Below the pieces are notes generated by a model, which saw only the letters and a program-made list of their open reading frames with translations, was not told where the DNA came from and did no database searches. Made by a program: the position numbers and the translations under genes. From Pseudoclavibacter terrae (GTDB lineage Bacteria; Actinomycetota; Actinomycetes; Actinomycetales; Microbacteriaceae), in the NCBI RefSeq assembly GCF_008831075.1, contig NZ_WBJX01000001.1, forward strand, positions 1,269,214-1,333,213: a DNA stretch of 64,000 nt. Reading direction: 5' to 3'. Within the stretch, counting starts at the first letter, position 1. Each line of letters starts with the position of its first letter. Positions 7,776 through 16,201 of the stretch are shown piece by piece.

Positions 7776-8065
7776 TGGGTCGATCAGAACGAGAGGCAGC
7801 CGAGGCGCTCATGGATTACAAGGAGTGGGCCGAGACGCCGGCGGCATCCGAGTCAGAGTTCGTCGTGCGCGCCACGTTCACGAATGAGGACGTGCACACC
7901 GTCGAGGTGTACCCGGCTCGCCTGTGGGAGGAAGCGATGGAACGCGCTCAGCATGTGAACGCCTCGGCGATCCGCATGACCGAGATCTACGGCGATGCCG
8001 GGGGTGGGCGCATCTGGGCGACTCCGATGACGCGAGACCGCGCGAACGCGATGGGTGATCTCTGA
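7775..8065 (+). CDS. Hypothetical early phage protein
   Basis: A 96-residue acidic protein overlapping its neighbours at both ends (TGATG junctions). The central part alternates short strands (F-V-V-R-A-T-F, H-T-V-E-V-Y) with a helix, a small alpha/beta fold. It lies directly upstream of ssb. I recognise no domain. Confidence 0.6.
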   Translation: MGRSEREAAEALMDYKEWAETPAASESEFVVRATFTNEDVHTVEVYPARLWEEAMERAQHVNASAIRMTEIYGDAGGGRIWATPMTRDRANAMGDL

Positions 8066-8592
8066 TGGCTGGGGACACGATCATCACTGTCGTCGGGAAT
8101 CTGACCGCCGACCCGGAGCTGCGATATACGCAGAACGGCTTGGCGGTGGCAAACTTCACGATCGCCTCGACGCCGCGCATCTTCGACCGTCAGGCGAACG
8201 AGTGGAAGGACGGCGACCCGCTGTTCCTGCGCTGCTCGGTGTGGAGGGAGTGCGCGGAGCACGTCGCGTCGTCGCTCGTGAAGGGCTCTCGGGTCATCGT
8301 GCAGGGCCGCCTGAAGATGCGCCGCTACGAGACCGAGTCGGGTGAGAAGCGCACGTCGACGGAGCTCGAGGTCGAGGAGATCGGCCCGTCGCTTCGGTAC
8401 GCCACGGCTCAGCTCACGAGGACGAGCGGTCAGGGCAAGGGGCAGATCTCGGGCACGGCGTCGGTCGGGCAGAAAGAGCAGCAGCGGGGCTGGTATCAGC
8501 CGGACCAGCAGCCCTCGAGCGACCAGCCCGCCGAGCCTTCACAGCAGGCGTGGGGAGGTGGCGGCAATGACTTCGACGAGCCTCCCTTCTAG
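8065..8592 (+). CDS. ssb: Single-stranded DNA-binding protein
   Basis: This 175-residue SSB has an N-terminal OB fold ([15 protein letters not shown], later F-L-R-C-S-V-W-R and V-I-V-Q-G-R-L), a Gln/Pro/Gly-rich linker and the acidic tip D-F-D-E-P-P-F through which bacterial SSBs recruit partners. Length and layout are normal for actinobacterial phage SSBs. It protects single strands during replication and recombination and probably works with the exonuclease upstream. It shares an overlapping junction with the DUF4326 gene. Confidence 0.95.
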   Translation: MAGDTIITVVGNLTADPELRYTQNGLAVANFTIASTPRIFDRQANEWKDGDPLFLRCSVWRECAEHVASSLVKGSRVIVQGRLKMRRYETESGEKRTSTELEVEEIGPSLRYATAQLTRTSGQGKGQISGTASVGQKEQQRGWYQPDQQPSSDQPAEPSQQAWGGGGNDFDEPPF

Positions 8593-8971
8593 GCCGAAGC
8601 GCATTCAGCGGAAGCGCACCAAGGGGTGGCGGATGCCGGAGGGTGCCGTGTATGTCGGGCGCCCGTCGCGTTACGCGAACCCCTTCCGTCTCCGCGAATC
8701 GAGGGTCGTGCGTGGGCGGGGCGGCGTGGTGCAGCTGTACCGGGTCGACGTCCCTGTTGAGTACGCGGCGCTTCGAACCGAGCGGAGCCGCGACATGTAC
8801 CCGGAGGAAGCGCACAGTCTCGCGACGAACCTCTTCCGCTCGTATCTGGCCGTGACGCCAGAGTTGGACCTCGAACCGTTGCGGGGCCGGGATCTGGCGT
8901 GCTGGTGCCCGCCCGGTCTTGCGTGCCACGCCGGGGTGCTGCTGTCGCGAGCGAACAGAGCCGAGTCGTGA
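8567..8971 (+). CDS. DUF4326 domain protein
   Basis: A 134-residue protein with the two DUF4326 signatures: [13 protein letters not shown] (residues ~28-40) and [13 protein letters not shown] followed by C-H-A (residues ~105-121). The family is common in actinophages and its biochemical role is unknown to me. The paired Cys and His may bind metal. The ATG at 8567 has GGAGG upstream and lies 26 bp inside ssb, so the two are translated in series. Confidence 0.85.
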   Translation: MTSTSLPSRPKRIQRKRTKGWRMPEGAVYVGRPSRYANPFRLRESRVVRGRGGVVQLYRVDVPVEYAALRTERSRDMYPEEAHSLATNLFRSYLAVTPELDLEPLRGRDLACWCPPGLACHAGVLLSRANRAES

Positions 8972-9216
8972 TGCGCCCAGCAGCTTGGGCTCCGGCCGCC
9001 GTGCCTCGTGAGGGCATCAAGGGCTCGTGCAGTCGGCGGTGCTGCTGGCGGGGCCCGCATGGCTCGTGCGCGACGAACGGGTCGTGCCGGTGTCACTCGG
9101 CCGAGCACCTCGCCGAGGTCGCGCAGGCCGCGGAGGTCAGGAAGGCGCTCGAGGCCATCATCACCGCCTCAGGGCTTGGTATCGAAAACGAAGGGGAGAA
9201 CGCCAATGCCAGTTGA
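8971..9216 (+). CDS. Cysteine-rich small phage protein
   Basis: An 81-residue protein with six cysteines and a histidine within residues 19-42 (C-S-R-R-C-C-W, C-A-T-N-G-S-C-R-C-H), followed by an Ala/Glu helix. The spacing suggests one or two zinc knuckles. It starts in the DUF4326 stop codon. I recognise no family; a small DNA- or RNA-binding role is a guess from the cysteine pattern. Confidence 0.6.
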   Translation: MRPAAWAPAAVPREGIKGSCSRRCCWRGPHGSCATNGSCRCHSAEHLAEVAQAAEVRKALEAIITASGLGIENEGENANAS

Positions 9217-9427
9217 CAACATGCCGCACATCACGGCGGAGTCCGCGGATCGGACGCTGACGCTCGGGGAGTTGCGTGAGCTCGTCGAGGCGGCGGCCCT
9301 GTACCCACCGTCGACCATCGTTCGGGGTCAGATGATCCCGTTCTTCCTCCCGGATCTCGGGAACACGAAGGGTGGGCGGATCATGAAGCTCGCTCTCGAC
9401 AAGCCAGAGGCGGCCCGTCGTGGCTGA
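9206..9427 (+). CDS. Hypothetical early phage protein
   Basis: A 73-residue protein preceded by AAGGGGAG and overlapping the upstream gene by 11 bp. It contains L-T-L-G-E-L-R-E-L-V-E-A-A and a strand-rich C-terminus. A slightly truncated relative of small structural or regulatory folds is possible, but no family is recognised. Confidence 0.55.
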   Translation: MPVDNMPHITAESADRTLTLGELRELVEAAALYPPSTIVRGQMIPFFLPDLGNTKGGRIMKLALDKPEAARRG

Positions 9428-10700
9428 GCAGGAGTACACGCCGACCGAGGCGGACCGCCTGGCTCGGATTATCAGGAGGGCCACCGGAGGTTCGCACGCG
9501 GGGTCAGCCTCCCTTGCAGAAGCCATCGCGGATTCCGGCTTCTTGCACGAGATCAGGACCGACGAGCGCGCGAAGCGACCCGACCGGGAGCAGGTGATCG
9601 AGAAGCTCGCCGAAGCGCTTGGTGAGAAGGAAGCCCTGTTCTGCACTCGCGACTGGTCGGGGTGGACCTACAACACCATGACCGCCGAGGACTTCATGGA
9701 CGTATCCGGAGATGCCGAGGCGCTCGGTGAAGTCGCTGACGCCGTGCTCTCGTCGCTCGCTCTCGAACCCGAGGCCCGCGAGGAGCCGACCGTCGAGGAG
9801 TGGACGAAGCTCTTGTATGCCGAGCGCGAGCGGCAGATCGCCAAGGGGTACACCCCGGAGCATGATGCCGCGCATGGACTTCGGCACCTGCTCAACTGGG
9901 CGCTGGAGTATGCCCGTCGCGGCCGCGCTGTTGAGGCGTCGGCGCTGGTTCTGTCAGCGCTTCAGCTGCCTGCTTCGGCAGTTCGTCAGGAGCCCACCAA
10001 GCAGCTCGCGACGTACGTGCATGACATCAAGCTGGCGAGGCACATCGTCATTGACGACAACGTGACTATCGACGGCTTCGTGCTGCCGTGGTGGGTGACG
10101 CAGGATATGGCGATCGAGGATCTGACGGGCGACCCGGAGGGGTCACCTAACGCACTGCAGACGGTGAGGTTGGCTTTCTTCGCTGATCGGGTGACGGTCG
10201 ATGAGGAGAAGGTGGCTGAGCTCGGCACGACGATCGCGCGCATCCCCTTCGATCGCGAGCCCCGCGAGGAGTCGGAGGACGACGAGCCGGACACGCCACT
10301 CGACGACTGCCCGGCCTGCGATACCGCCCTGAGTGATTGCTCACCGGACGAAGCGTGTTGCGAGGACTGCTCGCACACCGCCAATTGGCCGGCCTCCGAG
10401 GTGCCAGAGCTCGAGCGAGAGAAAGCTCGAGCGTGGGACACGCTGGCGCAGCATCCCATCTTCGCCGGCAGTGAGGGGCTCGCGCGTGTCCAGGCGCTGG
10501 CGATGTGGCGCAAGCTCGACAGCCTCATCGACATCCCCGCTGCCGAGGCCCGCGAGGTCACCGAGGCGAAGGTCGAGGCTCACGAGCACGACTGGCAGGG
10601 TTGGCACGACGGGTACGAGGTGTGCACCGATTGCCCCGAAGCCGCCGAGAGCGACGGGAACCACTACCGCCGAGCCGCTCGGGAGGTGTCCCGTGGCTGA
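9420..10700 (+). CDS. Multidomain phage protein with ERxRQI...HD...H motif and zinc-like cluster
   Basis: This 426-residue protein has three visible parts. The N-terminus (1-115) is helical and unassigned. Residues ~120-180 carry E-R-E-R-Q-I-A-K-G-Y-T-P-E-H-D-A-A-H, a motif seen in many phage proteins, sometimes linked to nucleotide pyrophosphohydrolase-like folds. Residues ~285-325 hold a Cys cluster (C-P-A-C-D, then C-S-P-D-E-A-C-C-E-D-C), probably a zinc ribbon. The end is His/Cys-containing (H-D-W-Q-G-W-H-D-G, C-T-D-C). It starts at GTG 9420, 8 bp inside the previous gene. The combination looks like a fusion; the function is unknown. Confidence 0.65.
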   Translation: MAEQEYTPTEADRLARIIRRATGGSHAGSASLAEAIADSGFLHEIRTDERAKRPDREQVIEKLAEALGEKEALFCTRDWSGWTYNTMTAEDFMDVSGDAEALGEVADAVLSSLALEPEAREEPTVEEWTKLLYAERERQIAKGYTPEHDAAHGLRHLLNWALEYARRGRAVEASALVLSALQLPASAVRQEPTKQLATYVHDIKLARHIVIDDNVTIDGFVLPWWVTQDMAIEDLTGDPEGSPNALQTVRLAFFADRVTVDEEKVAELGTTIARIPFDREPREESEDDEPDTPLDDCPACDTALSDCSPDEACCEDCSHTANWPASEVPELEREKARAWDTLAQHPIFAGSEGLARVQALAMWRKLDSLIDIPAAEAREVTEAKVEAHEHDWQGWHDGYEVCTDCPEAAESDGNHYRRAAREVSRG

Positions 10701-11526
10701 GGTCGAGGTGGCGGGCGCGTTCGGTGCTCCGGAGCGTATCGACCTGGCGCCGGTGCGTCATGCGCTGTCGCAGGCTCCTGACCTGTTGCAGCACCTCGCG
10801 CACCTCGTGATCAAAGGTCGCTTCGAGGATGGCCAACCGGTTGCTCGCGATGTGCAGTCGACGCCTGGGCGGATTGCTCCGATGGATCAGATCGATGCGA
10901 CGTTCGCGTGGTTGTGGGTGCTGGCTGAGAAGTGGCAGCGCCCGGGTCTGGTGTCGGTGGAGCACATGGTGCGTCGTGCTGACTCGGGGAAGGTGCTCGG
11001 CCCTCGCGGGGTGAAGGGCACTCCGGACGGCGGCGATGTGCTGCTGGTGTGGGCGCAGACCCTGGTGCACCGCATCGACGCCCAGTGGGGCGTCATCGAG
11101 GTCAGCATGGGCGACGCGAGGGTCTGGGGTCAGTACGAGGCTCGGGAGTTCGTGGAGTCCGCTGACGCGCACCTGTTGCGGCCGCTGGCGATGTGGCCCC
11201 TCGACGAGCGCGCCCCGGTGCCGGCGAGACCTCGGGAGTGCCCGACGTGCGGGGAGCGGGATGTGTGGGCGGATCTCGACTCGGTCACTGCTCTGTGCAA
11301 GTCGTGCCGGAAGACGGTCGTCGTGGAGCGGTGGGTGTCGGTGAAGGAAGCGGCGCGCATCCTCGACGTCGCCGAGCGGACGATCCGGGACTGGCTGGCT
11401 GAGGGCCTCGCATCGAAGCCGCTGGGGCGTGGTCGGTCGGTGGAGTTGGGCGCTGCTCGGGAGGTGCGCGACATGCGGGCGGCTCGGTCGATTCTGAACC
11501 TCCGATCCGCCGCGTCTTCGGTATAG
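10693..11526 (+). CDS. Zinc-ribbon plus helix-turn-helix phage protein
   Basis: A 277-residue protein starting at GTG 10693 inside the end of the previous gene. Residues 1-160 form an unassigned, mainly helical domain. Residues ~178-205 are a zinc ribbon (C-P-T-C-G-E-R, then C-K-S-C-R-K). Residues ~212-260 are a MerR/excisionase-type helix-turn-helix (W-V-S-V-K-E-A-A-R-I-L-D-V, then R-T-I-R-D-W-L). It is the last gene of the early operon before a strong terminator, a place where late-gene activators often sit. A late transcription regulator is therefore a reasonable inference, not shown by sequence. Confidence 0.7.
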   Translation: MAEVEVAGAFGAPERIDLAPVRHALSQAPDLLQHLAHLVIKGRFEDGQPVARDVQSTPGRIAPMDQIDATFAWLWVLAEKWQRPGLVSVEHMVRRADSGKVLGPRGVKGTPDGGDVLLVWAQTLVHRIDAQWGVIEVSMGDARVWGQYEAREFVESADAHLLRPLAMWPLDERAPVPARPRECPTCGERDVWADLDSVTALCKSCRKTVVVERWVSVKEAARILDVAERTIRDWLAEGLASKPLGRGRSVELGAAREVRDMRAARSILNLRSAASSV

Positions 11527-11566
11527 GATGCACCTGTGCGATTCGTGACTGAAGAGTCGCGGACGT

Positions 11567-11600
11567 GAAGCCCCGGACCTGAATACAGGCCCGGGGCTTC
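11567..11600 (+). terminator. Rho-independent terminator ending the early operon
   Basis: GAAGCCCCGG (11567-11576) pairs perfectly with CCGGGGCTTC (11591-11600). Inside the loop, CCTG and CAGG pair again around AATA. A short pyrimidine run follows. It lies 40 bp after the last early gene and separates the early operon from the packaging genes. Confidence 0.8.
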
Positions 11601-11680
11601 TTGCATGCCCGGGGGGTAACGACGCCGACCCGGGGGCAGGTCATGCCGGGGCCACCTATGCGGACCCCGACCCCAAATAC

Positions 11681-11815
11681 GTGCAGCCCCAGCTATGGGG
11701 TGTGCAACCGGTCACGCGCCCCGGGCACGAGAAGAGCGCGACTACTTCCCAACGGTGGGTGGTGTGCGGCATGGACGAAGACGACAACGAGTGCGTGGTC
11801 ATCGGCAACGACTGA
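11681..11815 (+). CDS. Possible short protein before the HNH endonuclease
   Basis: A frame open through the terminator-HNH gap ends with a coding-like stretch (M-D-E-D-D-N-E-C-V-V-I-G-N-D) and TGA at 11813. GTG codons at 11681 and 11702 are the only starts, giving 37-44 residues, and neither has a convincing Shine-Dalgarno. Small acidic genes are common just upstream of the HNH gene in actinophages. It may equally be noncoding. Confidence 0.3.
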   Translation: MQPQLWGVQPVTRPGHEKSATTSQRWVVCGMDEDDNECVVIGND

Positions 11816-11826
11816 GCGAGGTGACG

Positions 11827-12237
11827 ATGCCGAGCAAGACGAACGCGCACAACGCCAACGGTCACCGCCGCCGCCAGCTCGTCGACCGCATCAAGGCCAC
11901 GGCCACGCACTGCGCGCTCTGCGACCTACCGCTCAACCCTGACGCTGTAACCCCAGCGCTCGACTCGACGGAGATCGACGAAGATCTTCCTCGGGTTCGT
12001 GGCGGCAACCCACTGGACCCTCGGAACACGGTCCCGATGCATCGGAGGTGCAACAGGTGGAAGTCAACGATGACCCTCGCCGAAGCACGCCAACTCCTCG
12101 CCTTGGGAGCCACCGTGCACGAGCCCCTGAACCGCGCTCAGAGACGAGCAATGCTCCAACCCTCGGTCGGGGCGTGGGAGACCGGCGCGAGCCGGTGGAC
12201 GGGCACCCAGGGGGGTACACCCTCCCCTCCCGGCTAG
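11827..12237 (+). CDS. HNH endonuclease of the packaging region
   Basis: This 136-residue protein has C-A-L-C (residues 29-32), E-I-D-E-D-L-P-R-V-R-G-G in place of the first HNH motif, and M-H-R-R-C-N-R-W-K-S (residues 71-80) with His72, Asn76 and the second zinc pair. In many cos-type actinophages an HNH protein next to terminase is required for end cleavage by terminase. The acidic D-E-D where other families have D-H is a subclass variation or a weakened site. The ATG at 11827 follows GAGGTGACG; a GTG at 11821 is also in frame. Confidence 0.8.
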   Translation: MPSKTNAHNANGHRRRQLVDRIKATATHCALCDLPLNPDAVTPALDSTEIDEDLPRVRGGNPLDPRNTVPMHRRCNRWKSTMTLAEARQLLALGATVHEPLNRAQRRAMLQPSVGAWETGASRWTGTQGGTPSPPG

Positions 12238-12472
12238 GGCCCTCCCACAGGCATAGGGCCGATATCTCCCCGTCTTTTTCCACACGAGGTAGCGCCACAA
12301 CTCAGGTGCCACTCCTGGGCCTTCTGATGGCGTTGTCGCGGGCGTACCGGCTTCGTGTGCCGGTCGCGATCATCCGTGCGATCCTGCCGCCGCATTCCAC
12401 GCCGTCATTCTCGACCCCGTCAACTTCCAAGTAATCACTACGATTATGTGTGACATTCGCTAGAATGAATGC
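12238..12472 (+). promoter_or_regulatory. Intergenic region before PrimPol with TAGAAT box; possible cos neighbourhood
   Basis: This 235-bp gap turns AT-rich towards its end. TAGAAT at 12461-12466 ends 6 bp before the ATG at 12473, so a transcript starting from it would be leaderless, which fits the absence of a Shine-Dalgarno there. No good -35 box is visible. cos sites of related phages lie near the HNH and terminase genes, but I cannot locate one by eye. A 35-codon frame at 12327-12434 is not convincing. Confidence 0.35.
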
Positions 12473-13027
12473 ATGGACAGTCGGCGATGCGAAGTGTGCG
12501 GAGAGCGCATCAACCTCTCTCGCGTCGACGCTCGCACCTGTGGGCCGCGGTGTCGCAAGCGCCTCTCGCGGCGCGCACCCTTCCCAGGGGTCATGCTCGC
12601 CGAGGACCGTTGGATTCGGTGGGAGCTGACGCCTCGCGGTGGGAAGCTCACGAAGCTGCCGTTGCGGCTCGACGGGTCGCTCGCCTCGTCCACCGATCCG
12701 GCCTCGTGGTCTTCGTACCGCGACGCGACCGCGTCGACGGCCGGGGACGGTCTGGGATTCGTGCTCGGTGCCGGTATCGGGTGCGTGGACCTCGATGACT
12801 GCCTCGCCGATGGGATGCTCGCCGACTGGGCGCTCGCCGAGCTCGATGGGCGCCGAGCGGATGCGCTGCTCGTCGAGGTGTCGCAGTCCGGCAAGGGCCT
12901 GCACATCTTCCTGCCGATGGCCCAGGGAAAGGGCCGAGTTATCCGTGACGGAGAGCGTCACGTCGAGATCTACCCGCCCGACTCTGGACGCTTCATCGCT
13001 GTCACCGGGAGGCACTACCGGGGGTGA
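12473..13027 (+). CDS. Small PrimPol-like primase with N-terminal zinc finger
   Basis: A 184-residue protein. Residues 6-27 hold C6, C9, C23 and C27, a zinc finger. The remainder matches the archaeo-eukaryotic primase fold of phage primase-polymerases: V-D-L-D-D-C with D106 and D108, S-Q-S-G-K-G-L-H-I-F with His144, and V-E-I-Y followed by R-F-I-A-V-T-G-R-H. It would make primers or fill gaps on single strands. It stands alone, without a helicase, between the HNH and terminase genes, an odd place for a replication enzyme. The start is fixed by upstream non-coding sequence; translation may be leaderless. Confidence 0.75.
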   Translation: MDSRRCEVCGERINLSRVDARTCGPRCRKRLSRRAPFPGVMLAEDRWIRWELTPRGGKLTKLPLRLDGSLASSTDPASWSSYRDATASTAGDGLGFVLGAGIGCVDLDDCLADGMLADWALAELDGRRADALLVEVSQSGKGLHIFLPMAQGKGRVIRDGERHVEIYPPDSGRFIAVTGRHYRG

Positions 13028-13030
13028 GTC

Positions 13031-13300
13031 ATGTCTGACGTCGGAGGCGATGAGCCAGTCCAGCAGTCGGTGCTTGCCGCCGCCCGCCTCGATCGGGCGG
13101 CGCTGCTCTCGGCCATGCGTGACCTCATCGCGACGCAGCTTGACAAGGGCGTGGCACCGCGGGACCTGGCTTCGCTGACGAAGCGTCTCGCAGACATCTC
13201 CGAGGAGCTCGAGAAGCTGGCGACGGCCGGAGACGGTGAGGCTGCTGGTGGAATCGAGGAAGTCGAATTCAAACCCCGCGTCGTCGAGCGCCTCCCGTAG
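13031..13300 (+). CDS. Probable terminase small subunit
   Basis: An 89-residue, mainly helical protein directly upstream of and overlapping the terminase large subunit by 65 bp. It has a helical core (L-D-R-A-A-L-L-S-A-M-R-D-L-I-A-T-Q-L) and a second helix L-T-K-R-L-A-D-I-S-E-E-L. Size and position are those of actinophage small terminases, which recognise the packaging site. The assignment rests mostly on context. Confidence 0.6.
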   Translation: MSDVGGDEPVQQSVLAAARLDRAALLSAMRDLIATQLDKGVAPRDLASLTKRLADISEELEKLATAGDGEAAGGIEEVEFKPRVVERLP

Positions 13301-14759
13301 CGAGGCGTCCAAGCGGCCCCTCGACGAGGTCGCCAGGCACGTGCAGATCCCCGAGGGGATCGTGTCGACGATCTGGCCGTCGGTGCAGAAGCAGTGCGCG
13401 CGCTTCGGTGTCGGCTTTGACCAGTGGCAGGACGACCTCGGAGAGTTGATCCTCGCCCGCCGCGAGGACGGGCAGTATGCGTGCTCCGTCGGCGGCGCGG
13501 TGCTCTCCATCCCTCGTCAGACCGGCAAGACGTACACGATCGGCTGGCTCGTGTTCGCGCTGTGCACGATGCAGCCGAACATGACGGTCATCTGGACCGC
13601 GCACCGCACGCGAACGGCCAATGAGACCTTCCAGGCGATGCGGACGATGGCGAAAAAGCCGGGCGTCGCGTCGTTCATCGAAAGCGTTCGCGCCACGAAC
13701 GGCGAGCAGGAAGTCGCGTTCGTCAACGGCTCCCGCATCCTCTTCGGCGCCCGCGAGCAAGGCTTCGGCCGCGGCTTCGCTGAGGTCGACGTGCTCGTGC
13801 TCGACGAGGCGCAGATCCTCACCGAGGACGCCATGTCCGACATGGTCCCGGCCACGAACGCGGCTGCGAACGGTCTCGTCATCATGATGGGGACGCCGCC
13901 TCGCCCGAAAGACCCGGGCGCAGTGTTCGCAGAGCGTCGCCGCGACGCGCTCGCCAACGACCCCGACACGCTCTTCGTGGAGTTCTCCGCGGACCGCGAC
14001 GCCCAGCTCGACGACTGGGTTCAGCTCGCGAAGGCTAACCCGTCCTTCCCTCACCGCACCGGCAAGACCGCCATTCTGCGCATGCGGAAGCTCCTCGGCT
14101 CCGATGACTCGTTCCGCCGAGAGGCGTACGGCATCTGGGACGAAGTCGCCGGACTCTCGTCCCACTTCAAGCCGGGTCAATGGTCGTGCCTCTACGACCC
14201 GTTTGTGCCCGAGGGGAGCGTCGTCTTCGGCGTGAAGTTCTCCGTCGACGGAGCGCTCATCGGTGTCTGCGCCGCGGTCAAACCCCGGGAGGGACCGATC
14301 GCGGTTTCCGGCATCCGCCTCGCGTCAACGGGCGAGGGATTCTCCTGGTTCGTGGAGCTCGTCAAGGCCCAACGAGACCACCTCGTGCAGGTCGTCATCG
14401 ACGGACGCTCGGGCGTCTCCGCGCTCATTGAAGCGCTCGACGACGAAGGCTTCAAGGTTCGCGTCAAGGCGAAGCTGCCGGCGAGATTCATTCGCGTGCC
14501 GACGCTCGCCGAGTACCAAGAGGCGCACGTCATCTTCGAGCGCGCCGTGCAGGACGGCGAACTCTCCCAGGACGGATCAGCCACGCTCCTCGACCAGATA
14601 AGCCACGCCGTGAAGCGCCCCATCGGGACGCAGGGCGGCTACGGCTGGGGTGGCATCGGTGAGACCGACGACGTCACCCTCCTCGACAGCGGCACGCTCG
14701 CCGTCTGGGGTGCCCGAACGACGACCCGACGGGCGAACAGAAAGGTGGTCATCGCGTGA
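13236..14759 (+). CDS. terL: Terminase large subunit
   Basis: This 507-residue packaging motor and nuclease has the ATPase Walker A S-I-P-R-Q-T-G-K-T (residues 91-99) and Walker B V-L-V-L-D-E-A-Q (D190, E191). Its RNase H-like nuclease has acidic residues at D338 (F-S-V-D-G-A), D389 (V-V-I-D-G-R-S-G) and a late D-D-V-T-L-L-D. Length is normal. The GTG at 13236 is preceded by CGGAG; a GTG at 13248 is an alternative. The stop overlaps the GTG of the portal gene. It cuts and translocates DNA into the prohead through the portal. Confidence 0.95.
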   Translation: MRLLVESRKSNSNPASSSASRSEASKRPLDEVARHVQIPEGIVSTIWPSVQKQCARFGVGFDQWQDDLGELILARREDGQYACSVGGAVLSIPRQTGKTYTIGWLVFALCTMQPNMTVIWTAHRTRTANETFQAMRTMAKKPGVASFIESVRATNGEQEVAFVNGSRILFGAREQGFGRGFAEVDVLVLDEAQILTEDAMSDMVPATNAAANGLVIMMGTPPRPKDPGAVFAERRRDALANDPDTLFVEFSADRDAQLDDWVQLAKANPSFPHRTGKTAILRMRKLLGSDDSFRREAYGIWDEVAGLSSHFKPGQWSCLYDPFVPEGSVVFGVKFSVDGALIGVCAAVKPREGPIAVSGIRLASTGEGFSWFVELVKAQRDHLVQVVIDGRSGVSALIEALDDEGFKVRVKAKLPARFIRVPTLAEYQEAHVIFERAVQDGELSQDGSATLLDQISHAVKRPIGTQGGYGWGGIGETDDVTLLDSGTLAVWGARTTTRRANRKVVIA

Positions 14760-16201
14760 ACACAGTCCCGACGATGATGCCGACTCCCAAGGTCGAGGGT
14801 CTCCTCGAGTCAGAGCAGGATGAGCTCAACGCACTCTTCCGAGTGTGGGCGACGAAGACGCAACGCAATGCGCTCAGGGTCGAGTACTACGACGGGCACA
14901 ACGCGCTCAAGGATCTCGGCATCTCGATCCCGCCGGCACTCAAGCGCGTCGATACCGTTGTGGGTTGGCCCGCCAAGGCCGTGGACACGCTCGCGACCCG
15001 CTCCATGTTCGACGGGTTCGTCACTAACGGCGAGCTCGAAGATCCGCTCGAGCTGCGCCCGCTGCTGGACGCCAATCAGTTCGACTTCCTCTACGCGCAG
15101 GCCGTCGTGTCCGAGCTAACTCACTCGGTGTCGTTCATCACGACCACCCTCGGCGGCGTCGGGGAGCCCGACGTTCTCCTTTCGCTGAGGAGCGCCGAGT
15201 TCAGCGCGGCCCTCTGGGACTTTCGGCGTCGGCGAATCCGCTCGGGTATGGCGGTCGTCGACATGAGCGTCGAGCAGCCAGTAGAGCCGACGCTCCTCAC
15301 CATGTATCTCGCCGACTGGGTCATCACGTGCCAGAAGATGCAGAAGACGTGGCGCGTCGTCGACCGGCGGATGAACCCGCTCGGCCGGCCCCTCATGGAG
15401 CCGATGCCGTTCAAGCCGTCTGAGCGCCGCCCCTTCGGGCGGTCTCGGATCACCCGAGAAGTCATGGCGCTCACCGACATGGCTCAGCGGGCCGCGCTTC
15501 GCTCCGACGTGCTCATGGAGTTCAATACAGCCCCGCCCCGTTACCTCCTCGGTGGCGACGACGAGGCGTTCAAGGATTCCAAGTGGACGGCCTACATGTC
15601 GCGGTTTCTCGCGATCTCGAAGGACGAGGACGGGGAGAAGCCGGAGCTCGGGCAAATGTCTCAGCTCTCACCGCAGGGTGCGATCTCGTACTTCGAACAC
15701 CTCGGCGCGCGGTTCTCAGGCGCGACCGGAATCCCGCTGTCGTCGCTCGGTATCGCGCGGGAGAACCCCGAGTCGGCGCAGGCCATGACTGCCGCGAAAG
15801 ACGAGCTAGTGACCACGGCGCAGGCTATGAACCGGGTCAACCGCATCTCGCTCACGAACGTCGCACGCATGGCGTTGGCTCTGCGCGAACGAGTGCCCCT
15901 CGACCGGCTACCGCCCGAAGCCGCTGCACTGCAGGCCCGCTTCAGGAACCCGGCGCTGCCCTCCATTGTGTCGCAGTCCGACGCGATGGTGAAGCAGATC
16001 ACGGCCATCCCGAAGCTCGCTGACACCGAAGTTGCCCTCGAGGAGCTCGGTTACGACGAGTCGCAGATTCGACGCATTCAGTCGGACTGGCGCCGAAACC
16101 AGGCGCCGGGGATGCTCGACCGTCTTGCCAACGCCCGGACGGTGAACGGGGGACCGAATGACGGACCGGTCGGACCTCCTCCGCTATCAGTCGGCGCTTG
16201 A
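14756..16201 (+). CDS. Portal protein
   Basis: A 481-residue protein of the SPP1 gp6/actinophage portal type: N-terminal helical wing (R-V-E-Y-Y-D-G-H-N-A-L-K-D-L-G), a central stem with R-P-F-G-R-S-R-I-T-R-E-V, and a long helical crown ending in Pro/Gly. It forms the dodecameric ring at one capsid vertex for DNA entry and exit. It starts at GTG 14756 in the terminase stop codon, and its end overlaps the MuF-like gene by 44 bp. Confidence 0.92.
   Translation: MNTVPTMMPTPKVEGLLESEQDELNALFRVWATKTQRNALRVEYYDGHNALKDLGISIPPALKRVDTVVGWPAKAVDTLATRSMFDGFVTNGELEDPLELRPLLDANQFDFLYAQAVVSELTHSVSFITTTLGGVGEPDVLLSLRSAEFSAALWDFRRRRIRSGMAVVDMSVEQPVEPTLLTMYLADWVITCQKMQKTWRVVDRRMNPLGRPLMEPMPFKPSERRPFGRSRITREVMALTDMAQRAALRSDVLMEFNTAPPRYLLGGDDEAFKDSKWTAYMSRFLAISKDEDGEKPELGQMSQLSPQGAISYFEHLGARFSGATGIPLSSLGIARENPESAQAMTAAKDELVTTAQAMNRVNRISLTNVARMALALRERVPLDRLPPEAAALQARFRNPALPSIVSQSDAMVKQITAIPKLADTEVALEELGYDESQIRRIQSDWRRNQAPGMLDRLANARTVNGGPNDGPVGPPPLSVGA

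Noticed and set aside
12327..12434. 35-codon frame between the HNH and PrimPol genes
   Set aside because: No ribosome-binding site and a Ser/Pro-rich end without recognisable features; left as part of the regulatory gap.
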